Shown here: piece by piece, positions 1-13,300 of the stretch
How the letters are laid out: each line of letters begins with the position of its first letter
Position numbering within the stretch: the stretch's first letter is position 1
Origin: Fulvia fulva
Lineage: Eukaryota > Ascomycota > Dothideomycetes > Mycosphaerellales > Mycosphaerellaceae
Assembly (NCBI RefSeq): GCF_020509005.1
Contig: NC_063013.1
Coordinates: 2,604,001-2,668,000 of the forward strand
Direction of reading: 5' to 3'
Length of the DNA: 64,000 nt
The notes under the pieces: model-generated
Databases searched by the model: none
Seen by the model: only the letters and a program-made list of their open reading frames with translations
Told to the model about the DNA's origin: nothing
Translations under genes and position numbers: made by a program

Positions 1-3000
1 GATAGTCGAGTCGTACGGATGTTCTTAGTACTAAGATACACCTAATCACCTACCTTATAGTCTAGAGAAATGCTTCAGTAGCGGTTTGCTACTTCTACTT
101 AGAGAGCTTATAACATTCGTATATTCTCTTAAAGGTACTTATAAAGCTCGTAAATTCGACGTATAAAGGTTTCTACTAATCGCGTATCTAGTCGCTAGAG
201 AGTAGTTAGTCCTTCCTCCTTTCTAGCGTTTAGGTTAACTCGCTCTATAGACTTAGGGTTATAGCCTAAGGTAGCGTAGAACGGCGATATACTAGTAGTC
301 TTAGACAGGTAATTATTAATCGCGAACTAAGTAAGGTATAGCTATTCTACCTAGTCATCCTATACCTTATTAGTAAATATACGAAGATACTGTTCTATCG
401 CCTAGTTAGTACGTTCTGACTATCTATTAGTTTCTAGGTAATATAAAGAACTTAGCTTACGATTTGGACGGAGTATCTTATAGAGTTTCTTCTAGAAGGT
501 AGTAACCTACTACTTACTACGGTCTAATATAATAGTATTAGGAAACCCGCGCCGATAGAATATATGTTTAAGGAAAAGCCTTGCCGTATTCTATACTATT
601 ATCGCGCTAATAGGGATCAGCTCGACTTCCTTAGTAAGCCTATTAGTAACGGTTATAATATTATTATAGACTATGCCGTTAAGAGTACTATCTAGGAGTC
701 TAATAACGAAGTCGACTACAATATATTTCTAAGGCCGATCTAGAATAGGAAGTGGCTATAATAATCCTAGTAGCTAGGAGTATAGGGATTTTGTTATACG
801 GTAGGTACGGTAATTTACGGTATATCTACGTACGGATCTCGCTAATCTAGGCTAGTAGAATTCACGTACTACGAGTTTATAAGTACGAGCTCGTCCTAGA
901 TAGCCTACTACTAGAGCGTTATAGTTTATCTTAATTATCCTAGTCTATAAGGCTTAGTCATTTAGTATCTATAAGCTCTAGCCGTCGTATTAATTTCGAA
1001 TATATAGTAGGTCGCTATCTACTTTATAGTATACTAGGTGAATCTTCGCTCTCTATAGTAGTATAGGAGCACGGTCTTTCTATAGGTCCTTAATTACGGT
1101 CTTAAGCTCGTTATTAGTTACGTACGCCGTCGACATTCGATACTTAAGTTCGGCTTCCCGCTAACTTTTACGCGTCGCCGGTTATTTAGTAGGCGTATCT
1201 CGTTCTATAGGTATAAACTCTTTAGCTTTAGGGTTTAGCTATACTAGTTCCTCTTCTTCCGGCGTATCTTCTACTATTACCTATAGTAAGGCGATCTTAA
1301 GGAATCGCTTAGGAGGTAGTAATGTCTAATACTAATACTAGTTCCGAGGGTCGTCTACCCCCTACGGAAGGTCCTAGCTACGTCTCGTTAGGCTGTCTAG
1401 CTTTATACCTTAAAGTCCTAGACGGTATATTATCTTAAAGTTAAACTATAACAAGAACTTAGCCTTACGCGCTTGTCGCCGATTTAGCTACGTTGTCGTT
1501 ATAAAGTATTCTAGGTTCTTATAGTCGGTATAAATCTTGACTAGCTATAAGTCCTTATTATCTACCTCGTAGGCGAGCTCGGGTCTCTATTCCTTAAAAG
1601 CCTTAATAATAGCTACTGGTTCCTTATTATACATTTTATAATTACACTCCTATAGACTTAACTTCTTCGAGTAGAAGGCTATAGGATATAGTATACTATT
1701 CTCGTTATACTACGAAAGCACGCCGGCGTTTATAAAATCTAAAGAATCTATCTCTACTACTATTTCCCTACCTAGTACGTAATGTACGAGTATACCGGCT
1801 TTACTAAACGTAGCTTTCAAATTGTTAAAGGCTCGTTAGTAATCTAGTGACTATTGAATCCTTCTGTTCTTATAATTACTTAGTCCGTCCGACTTGGTCA
1901 GGTTTATAAGAGGAGTAGCTATACGCGAAAATGCTTCGATAAACCGCCTATAGAAGTTAGTAAATCTAAGGAAGGCCTACATATCCTTTAGGTTCTTAGG
2001 AGCTTCCTATATTCAAATATATTCGAGTTTCCCGGGGTCTATCTCGATGCCGTTAGGGGTTATAATTAGCCTAAGATACTTCACCTTCTATTAGTAGAAT
2101 TCGCTTTTGTCGATGTCTACTATAAGTCCTATATCGCGTAGCTTAGTAAGAACCTTCCGTACGTGTTTAATATACTCCTCTAAGGTATTACTAAAGATAA
2201 GTACGTTATCTAGGTAGGCCGATATAAAGTCGTCTAGGTGTTCTTATAAGACCTTATTAATATATAATTAGAACGATACTAGTCCGTTATATAAGCCGAA
2301 TAGTAATACTAGACACTCGTAGATACCGTATCGTGTCGTAAACGCCGTTAACTACTCGTACCCTTTAGCTATCCGTAACTTATTAAAGGCTACTATAATG
2401 TCTAGCTTTGTGAAGTACTTCTTACCGTATATACGGTTAAGCGTCTCTTATATTAAGGGAATCGGATACCGGTTCTTAATAGTGATTAGTTCTAATCCTC
2501 TATAGTCGATATAAACACGTAGCCTACCTCTAGGCTTACGTAACACTAGTACTAGTGTAGGAGACTAGCTCGTCTTTTGCCCTACTTTCCGTACCTTCCC
2601 TTTAGATATTTACTCGTCTAGCCATTTCTTAACTACCTCGTTCTCCTTCTTAGCTAGGCCGTAGGGCTTGCGGTATAGTAGCTCTTATAGACTATTAGGC
2701 TTAATATAAATCTTATGATCTACGCCTAGTCGGTAAGGTAGGAGTCCTTTATAATCCTTAGCTAAGAAAGCGTCCGTAATATCGTAGTATATCGGCGGCA
2801 ACTTCTCCTTCGGGTTGTGATTGAACTGCTTGTTTAAGAATTGGTCTAGATCATTAGTAGCTATTACACTTAGCTTAAGCTCTCCGCTGTTGCTCTTACG
2901 CCTAGTAGGTATAATGTAGAAGTACTTAGCCCTAGGCCGGTACGCGTATATACCCTACGCGCGTTAAGAAACGCCCTAGTAGTCTACTTCCTTATCGTCT

Positions 3001-6000
3001 ATGTCTTCTAGGTTATATAATAAGACGTTTAGCTCTGCCCCTCCTACTATAAAGCTCGCTACTTCTCTAGTAAAGGGCTCTAGTCCGTACCGTACTAGTG
3101 CCTACTTCTTCTTCTCGCGGTAGTTTAGGGATTATACTATTATCGATGTCTTATTCTATAGATAGTGACTAAAGTAGTAATCCGATCTAAATGCTACCTC
3201 GCCTATCTCCTAGAAGATGTTTAGGTTATACGCTATAAGCTACGGTAGGCTAAAGACGATATCGTATTCGAGTTTAGTAACGTAGTATAATATTTGCTCG
3301 TAATAACCGCTAATAACTACGTCTATAAGGGCCGCGTGTATAATCTACCGCGTAGTAGCCGTTCTATCTCCTAGTTTTAGTCGTCGGCTCTACGTCAAAG
3401 GGATTAGGGGTATTATATATTTACGTAAAAATTTCTAGTTAAGAAAGAGAGAGGTAGAAGTAGAATCTATAAGGCCTCGAGCCTTTCTATATTATATTAT
3501 TATAGGTAACACTATATAAGGGTATATAGCTAGCTATTACTTATCTAGTACGTATACCAATATCTTAAGCTCCTTACTATAGTCTATTACCGTCTCTTAC
3601 ATTCCGCGTCTCTAAATATTATACTCTTTCTATCCTAGGAAGTTTAGGTAACCGCTATCTACTACGCTTAGGTAGCGGTCGTACTATTTCCCTACTACGG
3701 ATCGGCGGCGAGGGAACTAAAATTTACGTTCGGATTCGGCGTAGTATTACGTAGACGCGGTAGGCGGTAGTCGCTATCGTACCTATATATTAGGTATTTA
3801 GGGTTAGTCGATACGTAAGAACCTATACGGTAGCGGTAGTACTTACCCTACCTCTTAAGGTCTTCGCGCTACTTACGGTTAAGCGTAGGTAGGTTCTATA
3901 GATATATCGGTAGATCCTCCTTCTTCTTAGTACTAGCGTACTATAGTAGGCGCTATACTAAGGTACCTACTATACCGGTAGCGGTACTAGTAACTACGTT
4001 ACCGTTATTCTAGTTATTCTAGCCGCTATTACTATTCGAGTTACTATTACTACGGGGGCGCTCCTTCTACGGGTATAGTCGATCTGTCTCGTAGAAGCTC
4101 TCGTCTAGTAAGGTATACTCCTCGATAACGTCTTATATACTATCTAGGCGGCGGTCGACTTCGCGGTTACCGAAGGTCTTAATAAAGTACTTATAGTTTA
4201 GTCGGTCACGGAATAGTATAAGCTCGGTCTTATCGGTTAATAATATCTAGACGCGTAACTTCGAGTAGCGGGTATAGAAGGCTATAAAGGTTTCGCCTTA
4301 TTCTTACTTATAGGTAGTAATGTTAACTATAGCCTTAGTTCCCTTATTACGTATACTATATTAGCGTATCATCTAGTCTAACAACTCTTCTCTAGTCTTA
4401 AACTCGTTAAAGGACTACTGTCTAGGCATAGGGATCCTCGGCTTAATACTTCGCTAAGGATCACCTTGTGTCTACCTATATACGAAGCGTAGACTATCTG
4501 CCTTAGTACGGAAGGTTGCTATAGTTAGCTTTAGGAGAACACTACTATACTAGCTGTCGAAATTAGGGTCGTTATCGTTCTTGAAGTGCTTAGGGTCGGG
4601 TACACCCTTACCGATCTCTATACCGCGAGTAAGGGTACGGTTAATAGTAAAGAGACGTTCTAGAAGGTTAACTAGTAGTGTCTAGGTACGGGTGTTACGT
4701 ATTCTCGAGTTACGACTATTATGAGGTCCTAGTCGCGGACGGTCGTTATTACGTCCTCGGCTATTATTACTACGGTTATCGTCGTCTCTATCGTTATTAC
4801 TACTACCGCTACCGCTACCTCTACTAGTAGCTTCGCGATACCTACGTATTAGCTACTCGAGTAAGGTCTCGCGTAGGCGGGAACGAGAGGGTAGGCGGCC
4901 TAAGCGGCTCCTACCTCCGTTCTATATAGTATCTCCTACCTTAAGCCGAGCCTTTAGGTTATCGACTTCTTATTATAGGGCCTAGTTCTTCGCCTTAGTA
5001 TCTTATGCCTTCTTCTTCTCCTTCTCGTAGATCTCGCTAAACTGCTTATATAGGTTGTTAGCTTCCTTATATTTCTTCTCTAGCTCTTATAACTTAGCTA
5101 GGTCGTAATCCTTCTTACTCTTAAGATCTACTACTATTTTCTATATAATAAGCTCTTCACTTCGTAGTATCTTATAGATACGGTCGTATTCGGTATATAG
5201 CGTAGTATACTAGGTGTTCTAGAGGTCGTTAGCTCGCTCTATTATATCGAGTTGTCTACCCTTAGTAATTGCCGTATTAACTACTTATAGTACGAAGTCG
5301 TAGGTAGTCTTCGGGTATTAGGATATAAGGGTCGTGAGGTTATCTAGGGTAATATTCTAGTATTCGGATACGAGAATATGTTCTACCTCGTCGAGTAATA
5401 GATATACCTCGTCTAGGTCGCCGCCTAGGTTCTCTTCGAGCTTGAACTCGAACAGTTCTATAAAGTTAATCTTACTACCTTCTTCTCGCTCGAAGGCCTT
5501 CTAGTAAGCTTTATTAATCTCTTATTATAGCGCGACACCGGTGTCTACTATAACCCGCCGGTTATCGTCCTATATCTAACCTCTAAGGAAAAGAGGAGAG
5601 GTCGGGGAAAAGAGATATACGCTACTTACCTTTGCCCTTAGGCTTAGGTAGCGGTAGTATACCGCCGTTCGCTATTTATAAAGTTATATTATCTAGGTTT
5701 AGGGGAGGCGTAACGATACCTATATCCTGACTATCTACGAGCGCGCGACTACCTACTAATAATATCGCCGCGTTACGTTCTCTAGGTATCTACGCGCTAT
5801 ACGCCTTACCGTGTTCTATATTCTAATACGACTCTACGCGTTCTCGAGTTCTACGGTTCTATCTATTCCTATAATTACGCGTCCCTTACCTAGATCCGCG
5901 ATCTAGGTAGGGTAGTAGAATAAACTATAAGGGCGCGCGTACTATAGGGTCCGAACGAGATAGTTATTATTCTACGAAGCTACGAAAGAGGAGCGCGAGG

Positions 6001-6100
6001 CGCGGCGAAGTTATAAAGTAAAGCTAAGCCGTACTAACCCGATACGGAAGGTCCGCGGTTTAGCCGGGCTAACGTAGCTATAGTAAGGGGTCGCGGGCTA
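1..6100 (-). mobile_element. Gypsy-B LTR retrotransposon, RIP-degraded, left end outside window
   Basis: Conceptual minus-strand reading shows a gag-pol order from right to left: gag-like sequence about 5,560-3,600, a protease-like stretch, reverse transcriptase about 2,570-2,090, RNase H about 1,750-1,500, and integrase-like sequence running out of the window. There is no open frame; stops occur every few codons, mainly where Trp or Gln codons would be expected. The region is very poor in CA/TG and rich in TA, as expected for RIP. I could not place its 5' LTR: 5,600-6,100 is more GC-rich and may be leader or LTR. The boundary with Gypsy-A near 6,100 is approximate. Family assignment rests on the RT motifs. 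Confidence 0.75.
2085..2570 (-). pseudogene. Reverse transcriptase domain of Gypsy-B (RIP-inactivated)
   Basis: Translation of the minus strand gives recognisable Ty3/Gypsy RT blocks: NRYPIPLI, then YFTKLDI, LTAFTTRYG, LLFGLYN, and YLDN where the catalytic YLDD would be. The D-to-N change (GAC to AAC) and stops at positions normally occupied by Trp (EWLTAF) and Gln (SFQ) are all G:C to A:T changes. This domain cannot be active. Confidence 0.85.
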
Positions 6101-6114
6101 CCCGTAATATACTA

Positions 6115-6854
6115 TATATATTGCTTCGTATAGATACTCCCGTATATCGCTTATTCTCTTTACGAAAGCGTCGGCTAATTATACGTTAAGCTTCTACTTA
6201 GCGGGTATCGCTCGGATCGGAAGGTCTAGCTCGCCGTCTACGTATCGCGGTAGTTTGCCGTAGTTAGCTATAAATAGTAACTCTCCCGTACTTTTAGATA
6301 CTCTATTATTAGCTATAAATTCTACTAGCGGTAGCTAATCCGGCTAGTCGTCCTAGGTATAGTTAATAAAAGCTCGGAGGTACTTTTCTATTTCCTTATT
6401 CGTATTCTCGCTCTATCTATCGGTCTCGGGGTAGTATCTAGTAGACAACTTTCGCTTAATCTATAGTAACTCGTAGAGGCGTTACTAATATACTAATAAC
6501 TATTACGGACCGCGATCGGATGTAATTGACTTTAGGAGCCCGTACCTACTAAATACGTACTTTATATAGATATACGCGATATACTCGGCCTTAATACTTA
6601 GTACTAGGATTAGGTACCTCTCCTTACTTAGTCTATTAGTTACTATTAGGACGTTCTAATAGGTCTAGCTATCGGGAGTATAGCGTCCTTCGGGTAGCTC
6701 GACTACGAAGTCTATAGCTACGTCTTCCTAGGTATCGAATAGAATCGGTATCGGGTATAGTAGGCTATATAGCTTTTTAGTTAAAGTCGTAGTATTTTTA
6801 TATACTCGATAACTATAGTAGAAAGTACGAACGGTACGCGCTATCCTCGGCTAT
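6115..6854 (-). pseudogene. Gypsy-A integrase core, left fragment (RIP-inactivated)
   Basis: Minus-strand translation gives a retroviral-type integrase core: DRGPQ, then a YYPETD block followed by SENTNK, then LPLVEF and the downstream ANYGKLPR region. Stops replace expected Trp/Gln residues. The upstream part of the same integrase lies at 21,456-21,739, beyond the Gypsy-C insertion. Whether the remainder of Gypsy-A lies left of Gypsy-B cannot be told from this window. Confidence 0.8.
6851..6854. repeat. Target-site duplication CTAT of Gypsy-C, left copy
   Basis: CTAT precedes the left LTR and recurs at 21,456-21,459 after the right LTR. Taking out Gypsy-C plus one CTAT rejoins the Gypsy-A integrase in a single frame across the site, which supports both the boundary and the 4-bp length. 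Confidence 0.85.
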
Positions 6855-7012
6855 TATTACAGCCCTAGGCCTAGTAAATAGTTAGCTAGTATATAGGTCA
6901 CGTGACCGCGCGTCACTAGCGCGCCTCGGCTATATATAACCTCGGCGTACCTCGCGCTCCTCTTTCCTACATACCTAGCTACTTTGTATTAATACAATTA
7001 TAAACCGTTATA
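6855..7012 (+). repeat. Gypsy-C left LTR (158 bp)
   Basis: Aligns without gaps to 21,298-21,455. The expected terminal TGTTACGG reads TATTACAG here, both changes being G to A. The end CA is TA in both copies. Contains the palindrome GTCACGTGAC and a TATA-like run TATATATAA followed by a GC-rich block, a possible promoter. Confidence 0.92.
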
Positions 7013-7593
7013 CTTAGCTAGGTCTCTATATCTATAGAAGAGCTACGACGGGATCTATAAGAGCGTAGATTATTAATAACCGCGATAAGAAATCGCGGCG
7101 TATAATAGAAGAGTACGACGTAGTATAAGAGACTACCTTAGGCTAAGTAGCACCTAATATAGTACGACCCTAAGGATCGCGAGGCTCGCTACTAGCTATA
7201 CGCCTAGTAGTACGGCGCGAGTCTATATTTAATATATAGACTTAAGGATAAACTTAAGAATAGTAGTAGGCTACTAACGACGCTATCTAGTAGACACTCG
7301 AGAACTTATAGCGCCTAGTTACCTACCTACCTACTAAGTTCAACTTATACGACCTCCTTACCGACGACGAGATTTAAGAAGTTAACGGTATAGCTATAGC
7401 GGTAGTCGACTACGATAACGACGGCGCGACTAAGGAAGGCGAAGGAGAAGAAATATAATAAGTCGCGAAACCCCTCCGTATCCTAGTTAATAACTTCCTC
7501 TAACTCGACGCTAACTAGCTCGTTAGGCTAATATAAGATCCCGAGATAGTAGCGGCTATTTACTTTATCCTACGCCGCGCCGAGTAAGAGTAT

Positions 7594-7605
7594 AGGAATA
7601 TAATA
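7594..7605. repeat. 12-bp target-site duplication of LINE copy a, left copy
   Basis: AGGAATATAATA at this site recurs exactly at 9,995-10,006, flanking the truncated LINE. Confidence 0.92.
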
Positions 7606-9994
7606 GATAGATAGATTTGTTATTCCCCTGTTCTAGGACCCTATCCGGCCTATATAGGTATATATCTATTGTTATGTACAAAGGGAAACCCAAATAGGTG
7701 AAAACCCTTCCCGCCCCCGACTACTCCTTATCTAGATTAGCTTTCCCTCTAAACGTACGTAGTCTATATTACTACCCCGTTAGCCCCCGCTCCTAGCCGA
7801 TCTCGTCGCGCTACGTCGTGTCCTCTCTTCCTATACTACTCCTACTAGGCGGTACTGTTCTAGCTAGCCCTTCTCTAGTATCTAGTTCGTAATACGCCGT
7901 AGGTCCTTAGCGTTATTAAGAAGTGCCCCAATCGTCCGGTTCCTCGCCTTTGCTATCTACTCCCCCCTTCCTAGCGACCACCTCGGATAGACGAGGAGTA
8001 CGTACCGTACGTTCTAGGAGCGATAGCCGTAGGGGTAGCTAGTATTTATATATCCTAGAACCTTCCTCTATAATAGGTACCCCTAGAGGCCGATATGTTT
8101 GCTTCGTAGTTAGGTTGCTATACTACTCTATACCCTCGTAAGGCGGTAATAGATAAGCTTCGGGGGGTACTTGACTACGGATTTTGTAGCTAACTATTCC
8201 TTAGGTTGTCCCGCTAGCTAAGGGCGTCCACTATGCCCTATAACCTAGTTGTTCCACCTCTCTTTCTATAGTTACTCTATAAACGATTTCTTACCTTCCT
8301 ATTATATTACTAGCTATTTGTCCCTTACCCGGTAGTTCGGCTCGTTTCCGGGTCGAATACCCTTATACGCTAGTACTAATTCGCGGGCCCTTACGACTAT
8401 ACTAGCGATAACCTTCTATACTAGGTACTATACCGACTTGCCTAAGTAGGAGGTCCGTAGTCCCTAGATATATAGGTCGATCGGCGGTATAGCGGTCTCG
8501 TACTTAAGTATCCTCGTTAGTATCGACTTATATGCCCCGGTAACCTTCCTTAGGCATTAGTTTTAGATCTTCGCTAGCGGCGCGACGAGTCCATTCGATA
8601 GGTAGGCCCTCTCGCCTAAGGACTATACTTAGCTACTATAGATAAGGACTAGCTATATAATAGCCGTATATAGAAGTCGTAACTACCGGAAGTCCGCCCC
8701 CTATATAGACGTAGTAAGCCTCTAGTATAATGCTATATTCTGTTTAGCTTTCCGTAATATTACCTATACGTGCTTCCTCTACCGTAGCGCCGGGTCTACC
8801 TATAGTCCGAGGATCCTAAGCTAATTTGCCGGGTTAGTCGTATGCCCTTATATCTAGATAGAAGCTTGTATATTATAGAACCGTGGCCGGCGCGTAAAGT
8901 GTATCAGATTGTACTTTTCTAGGGCAAACCGAGCCCCGTACCTCCTAGCCTAGTCCTCGTAGATCTTGTGCTTCTCTTCTAGTAGCCTATAGTTCTCCTT
9001 AGTCGAGGAAGACTACGCTAGGATGTTTATATCGTCTACGAAGCCGCTCGTAGCGGTATTCTAGGATTCTAGGGCTGGGAGTAGCGTCGCTATAAAGAAG
9101 AGGAATAGAATAGGTACTAGCGTTAAGCCTTACGGGATTCTAGTATAGACTACTTGAAATAGGCTTCTATACTAGCCGACTAGGATCGACGTACTACGGT
9201 TTTAGAGGTAGGACCGTACGAAGTTAACAAGCTACTTAGGGAGTCCTTTCGACCTTAGGATATAGAGTAGCCGCGGGTATAACACGTAGTCGAAGGCTCC
9301 CGATATGTCTAGGCTAAGTAAGGAAGCCACCTTGTCCCTATTCTTATACTAGATAGCCTTTACCTAAGAGGTAATAAGTTCTATCGCGGATAGCGTCGAT
9401 CGCTATAGGCGCGTACCTATCTAGGTGTCCGGGAGTAGGGAGTGTTCCTCTACCGCCTCGGAGAGTCTCGTTATAACTAGCTTCTTAAGCGCCTTCCTAA
9501 GAGTGTTAAGGAGCGTAATTAGGTGGTACGACTTCACCTACGTATAGTCTTCCTTCTACGGCTTACGTAGGACTACTATCGTCGATTGTTTAAAAGCTAT
9601 CGGGTAGTATCCGGTCTATAGGCAGGCGTTGAAGATCGCTATAACTACTAGGGCTAGTTAATCTCTACACTTCTTTAGTAGCTCGTTTAGGATCCTATCC
9701 GGCCCCGGGGCTTTCTTCGCCGGTAACTTCCTTAGTATAGCGGCAACTTCTCCCTCGGACACCTTCTATTAGACCGCGATACTAGGGGCTAGGGGAGTAG
9801 AGCTGTTTATATCGCTTAGATTAGCCTCGACTAGGGGCGGGAAGAACTTGCTAGCTAGTAGACGCGCCTTAGCCTCGGGGTCGCTAACCGGGCTACTAGG
9901 CGATTATAGCGCTAGGATAGAGAAGGAGGGGCCCTATATAGGGTCCTATCGGGCCCATTTCGCTAGCTTCTATATCCTCTCTAGCTTGCCGGCG
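7606..9994 (-). mobile_element. 5'-truncated LINE copy a, heavily RIP-mutated
   Basis: This is a 2,389-bp copy of the 3' part of the full-length LINE at 25,551-31,377. It starts at the same 3' terminus (GATAGATAGATTTG on the plus strand) and ends at the base matching 27,939, so the two segments have identical length with no net insertion or deletion. In the stretches I compared nearly all differences are C in the intact copy versus T here, or G versus A, often in CA or TG. It covers the RT and C-terminal part of ORF2 plus the 3' UTR, and no ORF survives. It sits in the gag region of Gypsy-C with a perfect 12-bp duplication, as expected for target-primed reverse transcription. Confidence 0.95.
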
Positions 9995-10006
9995 AGGAAT
10001 ATAATA
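9995..10006. repeat. 12-bp target-site duplication of LINE copy a, right copy
   Basis: Exact repeat of AGGAATATAATA at 7,594-7,605. Confidence 0.92.
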
Positions 10007-10108
10007 TAGATAGCTACTATCCTTTACGAATAACTAGGTAAGGTAGGGTAGGAACTCGGGAAATAGAAGAGCTACGAACAGTAGATACGTAACGAGTATA
10101 ACGTATTA

Positions 10109-10113
10109 GTTAA
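10109..10113. repeat. Target-site duplication GTTAA of the Copia element, left copy
   Basis: GTTAA immediately precedes TGTTAAAC of the left LTR and recurs at 14,843-14,847 after the right LTR. Confidence 0.95.
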
Positions 10114-10331
10114 TGTTAAACAGGTACGAGTTGCGCAGCAGTGGAAGACGGCGGATCACACTAAAGACGAAGAAGGACCCAATGGGATAGCGTGTATCTA
10201 CATACAGTATCGCCGGTGTTGGTGTAGGTGTTTCAGGAGGGACAGCTGTACTCGGGACTTGACTAGCAAGCCCTGATTACTAATCCCCCTAAGCACTCAA
10301 TGTTGACCCTATGACCTGCATATTCTCAACA
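10114..10331 (-). repeat. Copia 3' LTR (218 bp)
   Basis: Matches 14,625-14,842 over its full length with one difference, T at 10,162 versus C at 14,673. Terminal TGTT...AACA is a perfect short inverted repeat. Confidence 0.97.
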
Positions 10332-10340
10332 CTCCCACTC
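10332..10340 (-). other. Copia polypurine tract
   Basis: Minus strand reads GAGTGGGAG directly before the 3' LTR, in the position where plus-strand DNA synthesis is primed. Confidence 0.8.
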
Positions 10341-10374
10341 AGGTCAGAAGGTCTCAAACAATCCCTTATACAAG

Positions 10375-13300
10375 CTAGAGCTGCCTCACAAAGTTTTGAA
10401 ACTGCTGGCCATTGAGGGGCTTAGTCAGCCCATCAGCAACTATGTCCTTTATGTGGCAGTAATCCACTGCAATCTTCTTTTGCCACTAGAGATTCCTGAC
10501 ATAGTAGTATGCCACATCAATATGCTTTGACCTGTCATGGACATGGGCATTTTTGACAAAGGTCAAAGCTGCTTGGTTGTCACCCATAAGCTTCACGGGT
10601 CTCAGCTCATCAACAGTACTGCTTGCCTTCATCCTAGGTTGGAATGAACACTCTCCAACCAGGTCAGGACACCTCATCTCTCTAAGGACTGCAGCAAGAA
10701 ACTGTGACTACTTAGCTGCTGCATTCATGGCCATGAACTCAGCCTCCATTGTTGATGTGGCAACAGACTTCTGCTTCCTACTCATCCAGGACACAGGTGA
10801 TCCACAAAGGAACCACACATGTCCAAGGATTGAGACTCTGTCTGCCTTGTCTATGGCATAATCAGAATCTGAGTATCCCTGGAGAATACCTCCTCCTCTT
10901 CTGTACATCAAGCCCAGGTCCGGGTATGATCTCAGATATCTGGAGAGTTTCTTCAAGGCTCTAAGATGTTGCTTTGAAGGGTCAGCAACATATGAGCTGA
11001 TTCTTCCAAGGGGGAAAGCAAGGTCTGGCCTTGTCATTGTCATTGGCCACATCCAGGTACCATTGCAACTCTGGTACTCCTGTTTGTTGCACCTCTCATC
11101 CATAGTAGCTGAAGGTCTCAGATCCTCATAGCTGTCCATAGGTGAGAGTGTGGGTGTGGCCTTCTCTGGAGAGATGCCCATCTTGGCAAGGTTAGTTCGG
11201 ATGTAGTGTCCTTGATCAAGCTTTACAGTACCTTGGGACCTGTTTCTTGTAATCCTCATTCCAAGGATCTTCTCAGGTTCCCCAAGATCTTTGATCTTGA
11301 ACACTCTTCTAAATTCAGCCTTGAACCACTGAACATCTGACAGCTTTGGAGCTGCAATGGGGATGTCATCCACATAGGTGAGGACCATGATGTCTCTTCC
11401 TCTGTGGATGAGTAGGCATGGATCCACCTGGGACTAGGTGGATCCAATCTGTTCTAGCTTGGCAACACAGAGCTTGTTCTAATCTCTAGCTGCTTGCTTC
11501 AGTCCATACAGGCTTCTAAGGACCTTGAAGACCATATTTGGTGGAATTTCGACATCTGGGGGTGGGATCATGTAGATGTCTTCAAGAAGGCTGCTTTCGG
11601 TGAAAGCATTGTTCACATCCACCTGGTGCATCTCAAGATCTCTCTCACATACTACAGCCATGAAGACCCTAAGGGTATCATGCCTAACAGTAGGTGCAAA
11701 GGTCTTTTCAAAGTCAACACCATATTTCTGTGAAAACCCTCTTACAACCAGTCTTGCCTTGAACTCTTCAATGGCTCCACTGATCATTCTTTTCACATCA
11801 AAAACCCACTTAGATGTAACCAGGTTTGCACCCCTTGGTAGTACAACTGGATCCAAGGTGTTGTTGCTTCCTAAGGCAATAAGTTCTTTCTGGATTGCCT
11901 CTTTCCACATATGTCCCCAATTGGGGTCTCCCACTGCCTCCTTATAGGACTTTGGGATTGGCACTTCCTGCCGGTAGGCTATGGCCTGCCTAACAGCAGC
12001 AAATGCATATCCCTCCACATCATTCAGGATTTCCTCAACCCAGCTCATAGTTGGATCAAGATGAAACATCTGAGCAATCAATGCCCTATGATGCTTGGCT
12101 TCATGCTCAGCAGAGCCATCATCTTCATCCCCCCTTGACCTCTTGTTGCCTGCAAGCTGAGGTGGCTGTTGAGGTTGATCCTCCTGAACAAGTTCCTCTT
12201 CCTTTTCTTTTCTTGGAGTCCCCTCTACTCCAATCTTCTGGTACTCTCTAATGTCTTTTGGAGGTTGGGGAAGTTGCACAAACACTGTTTTAGCAAGGAA
12301 AGAATTTCCCTTGCACCATCACTACGGATTGCAGATAGAAAACACCTTGAGCTGTTCTCTACCTGAACCTTCCATTCCTTTAGAGCTGTAGGAGCATCAC
12401 TCCTAGCCTTCAAAGGGACTACCCACTTCTTCCTCAAGAAGTTGTCTACAATCTCAAGCCAGTACTTGAAGCCAAGTCTTGAGACTGCACCTTGAAAAGG
12501 CCCACAGATGTCAATAGAGATGAGGGCCAGCCTCTCTCCTTTCCTCTCTGTGGCAGGTCCTTTGAACTTCCTCATGTCTGCAAGGGAGCAGACCTTGCAG
12601 TTCTGGTGTTCAGAAGGAACAGGAATGGGATCTTTCTTGTCAGTGACTCTATGCAGGTTTCTTAGCAGTCCCTTGCTAAGGTGTGCACATCTTCTATGCT
12701 ATAGCTCCCACTGGTCCTGGGACTCAGTGGCAGTCATAGCCTGTTCCAATTCACACTCAAAATGTGTACCTAACTTGGACAGATCCAAGTCATGCTCCTA
12801 TAGAGAGGCATATGCTTGAGGCATAGCTTCAAGCTGCTCTGAAACACTTTGAATGAATGGAACACCCCCTCTCAGCTTTGTCTGGACAACAGGTTTTCCA
12901 GGAAGGGATTTGAGGGTGAAACTGGGCGGTTGGACAGCAAACTGTTGGCTGAACTGATTCCAAGAGACAAGGCTAACTCCAAGGCCAGGAACAAACAAAA
13001 CATTCTTCAAGACAATCTGCTTCCCAGAAGGACCACCCATCACTGCACTCCCCTCATGTGTGGCATGTAGGTAGCCACCCCCAACCTTGATCCACTTCCT
13101 CTTCTGAAGAGGTTTCAGGGTCCTGAAAAGTGAATCCTGGTCAGTCATATGGGATGAAGCACAAGAGTCAAGCAACCACTCTGAGGAGGGGTACTTGCTT
13201 TTGGCTTCCACAGTTGAATGGGCAACCTCATCAACTTCATCATCCTCTGATGGTGTCTCAGGGTCTGATAAGTCTTCCTGGGTTGCACAGGCTCTTCCTT

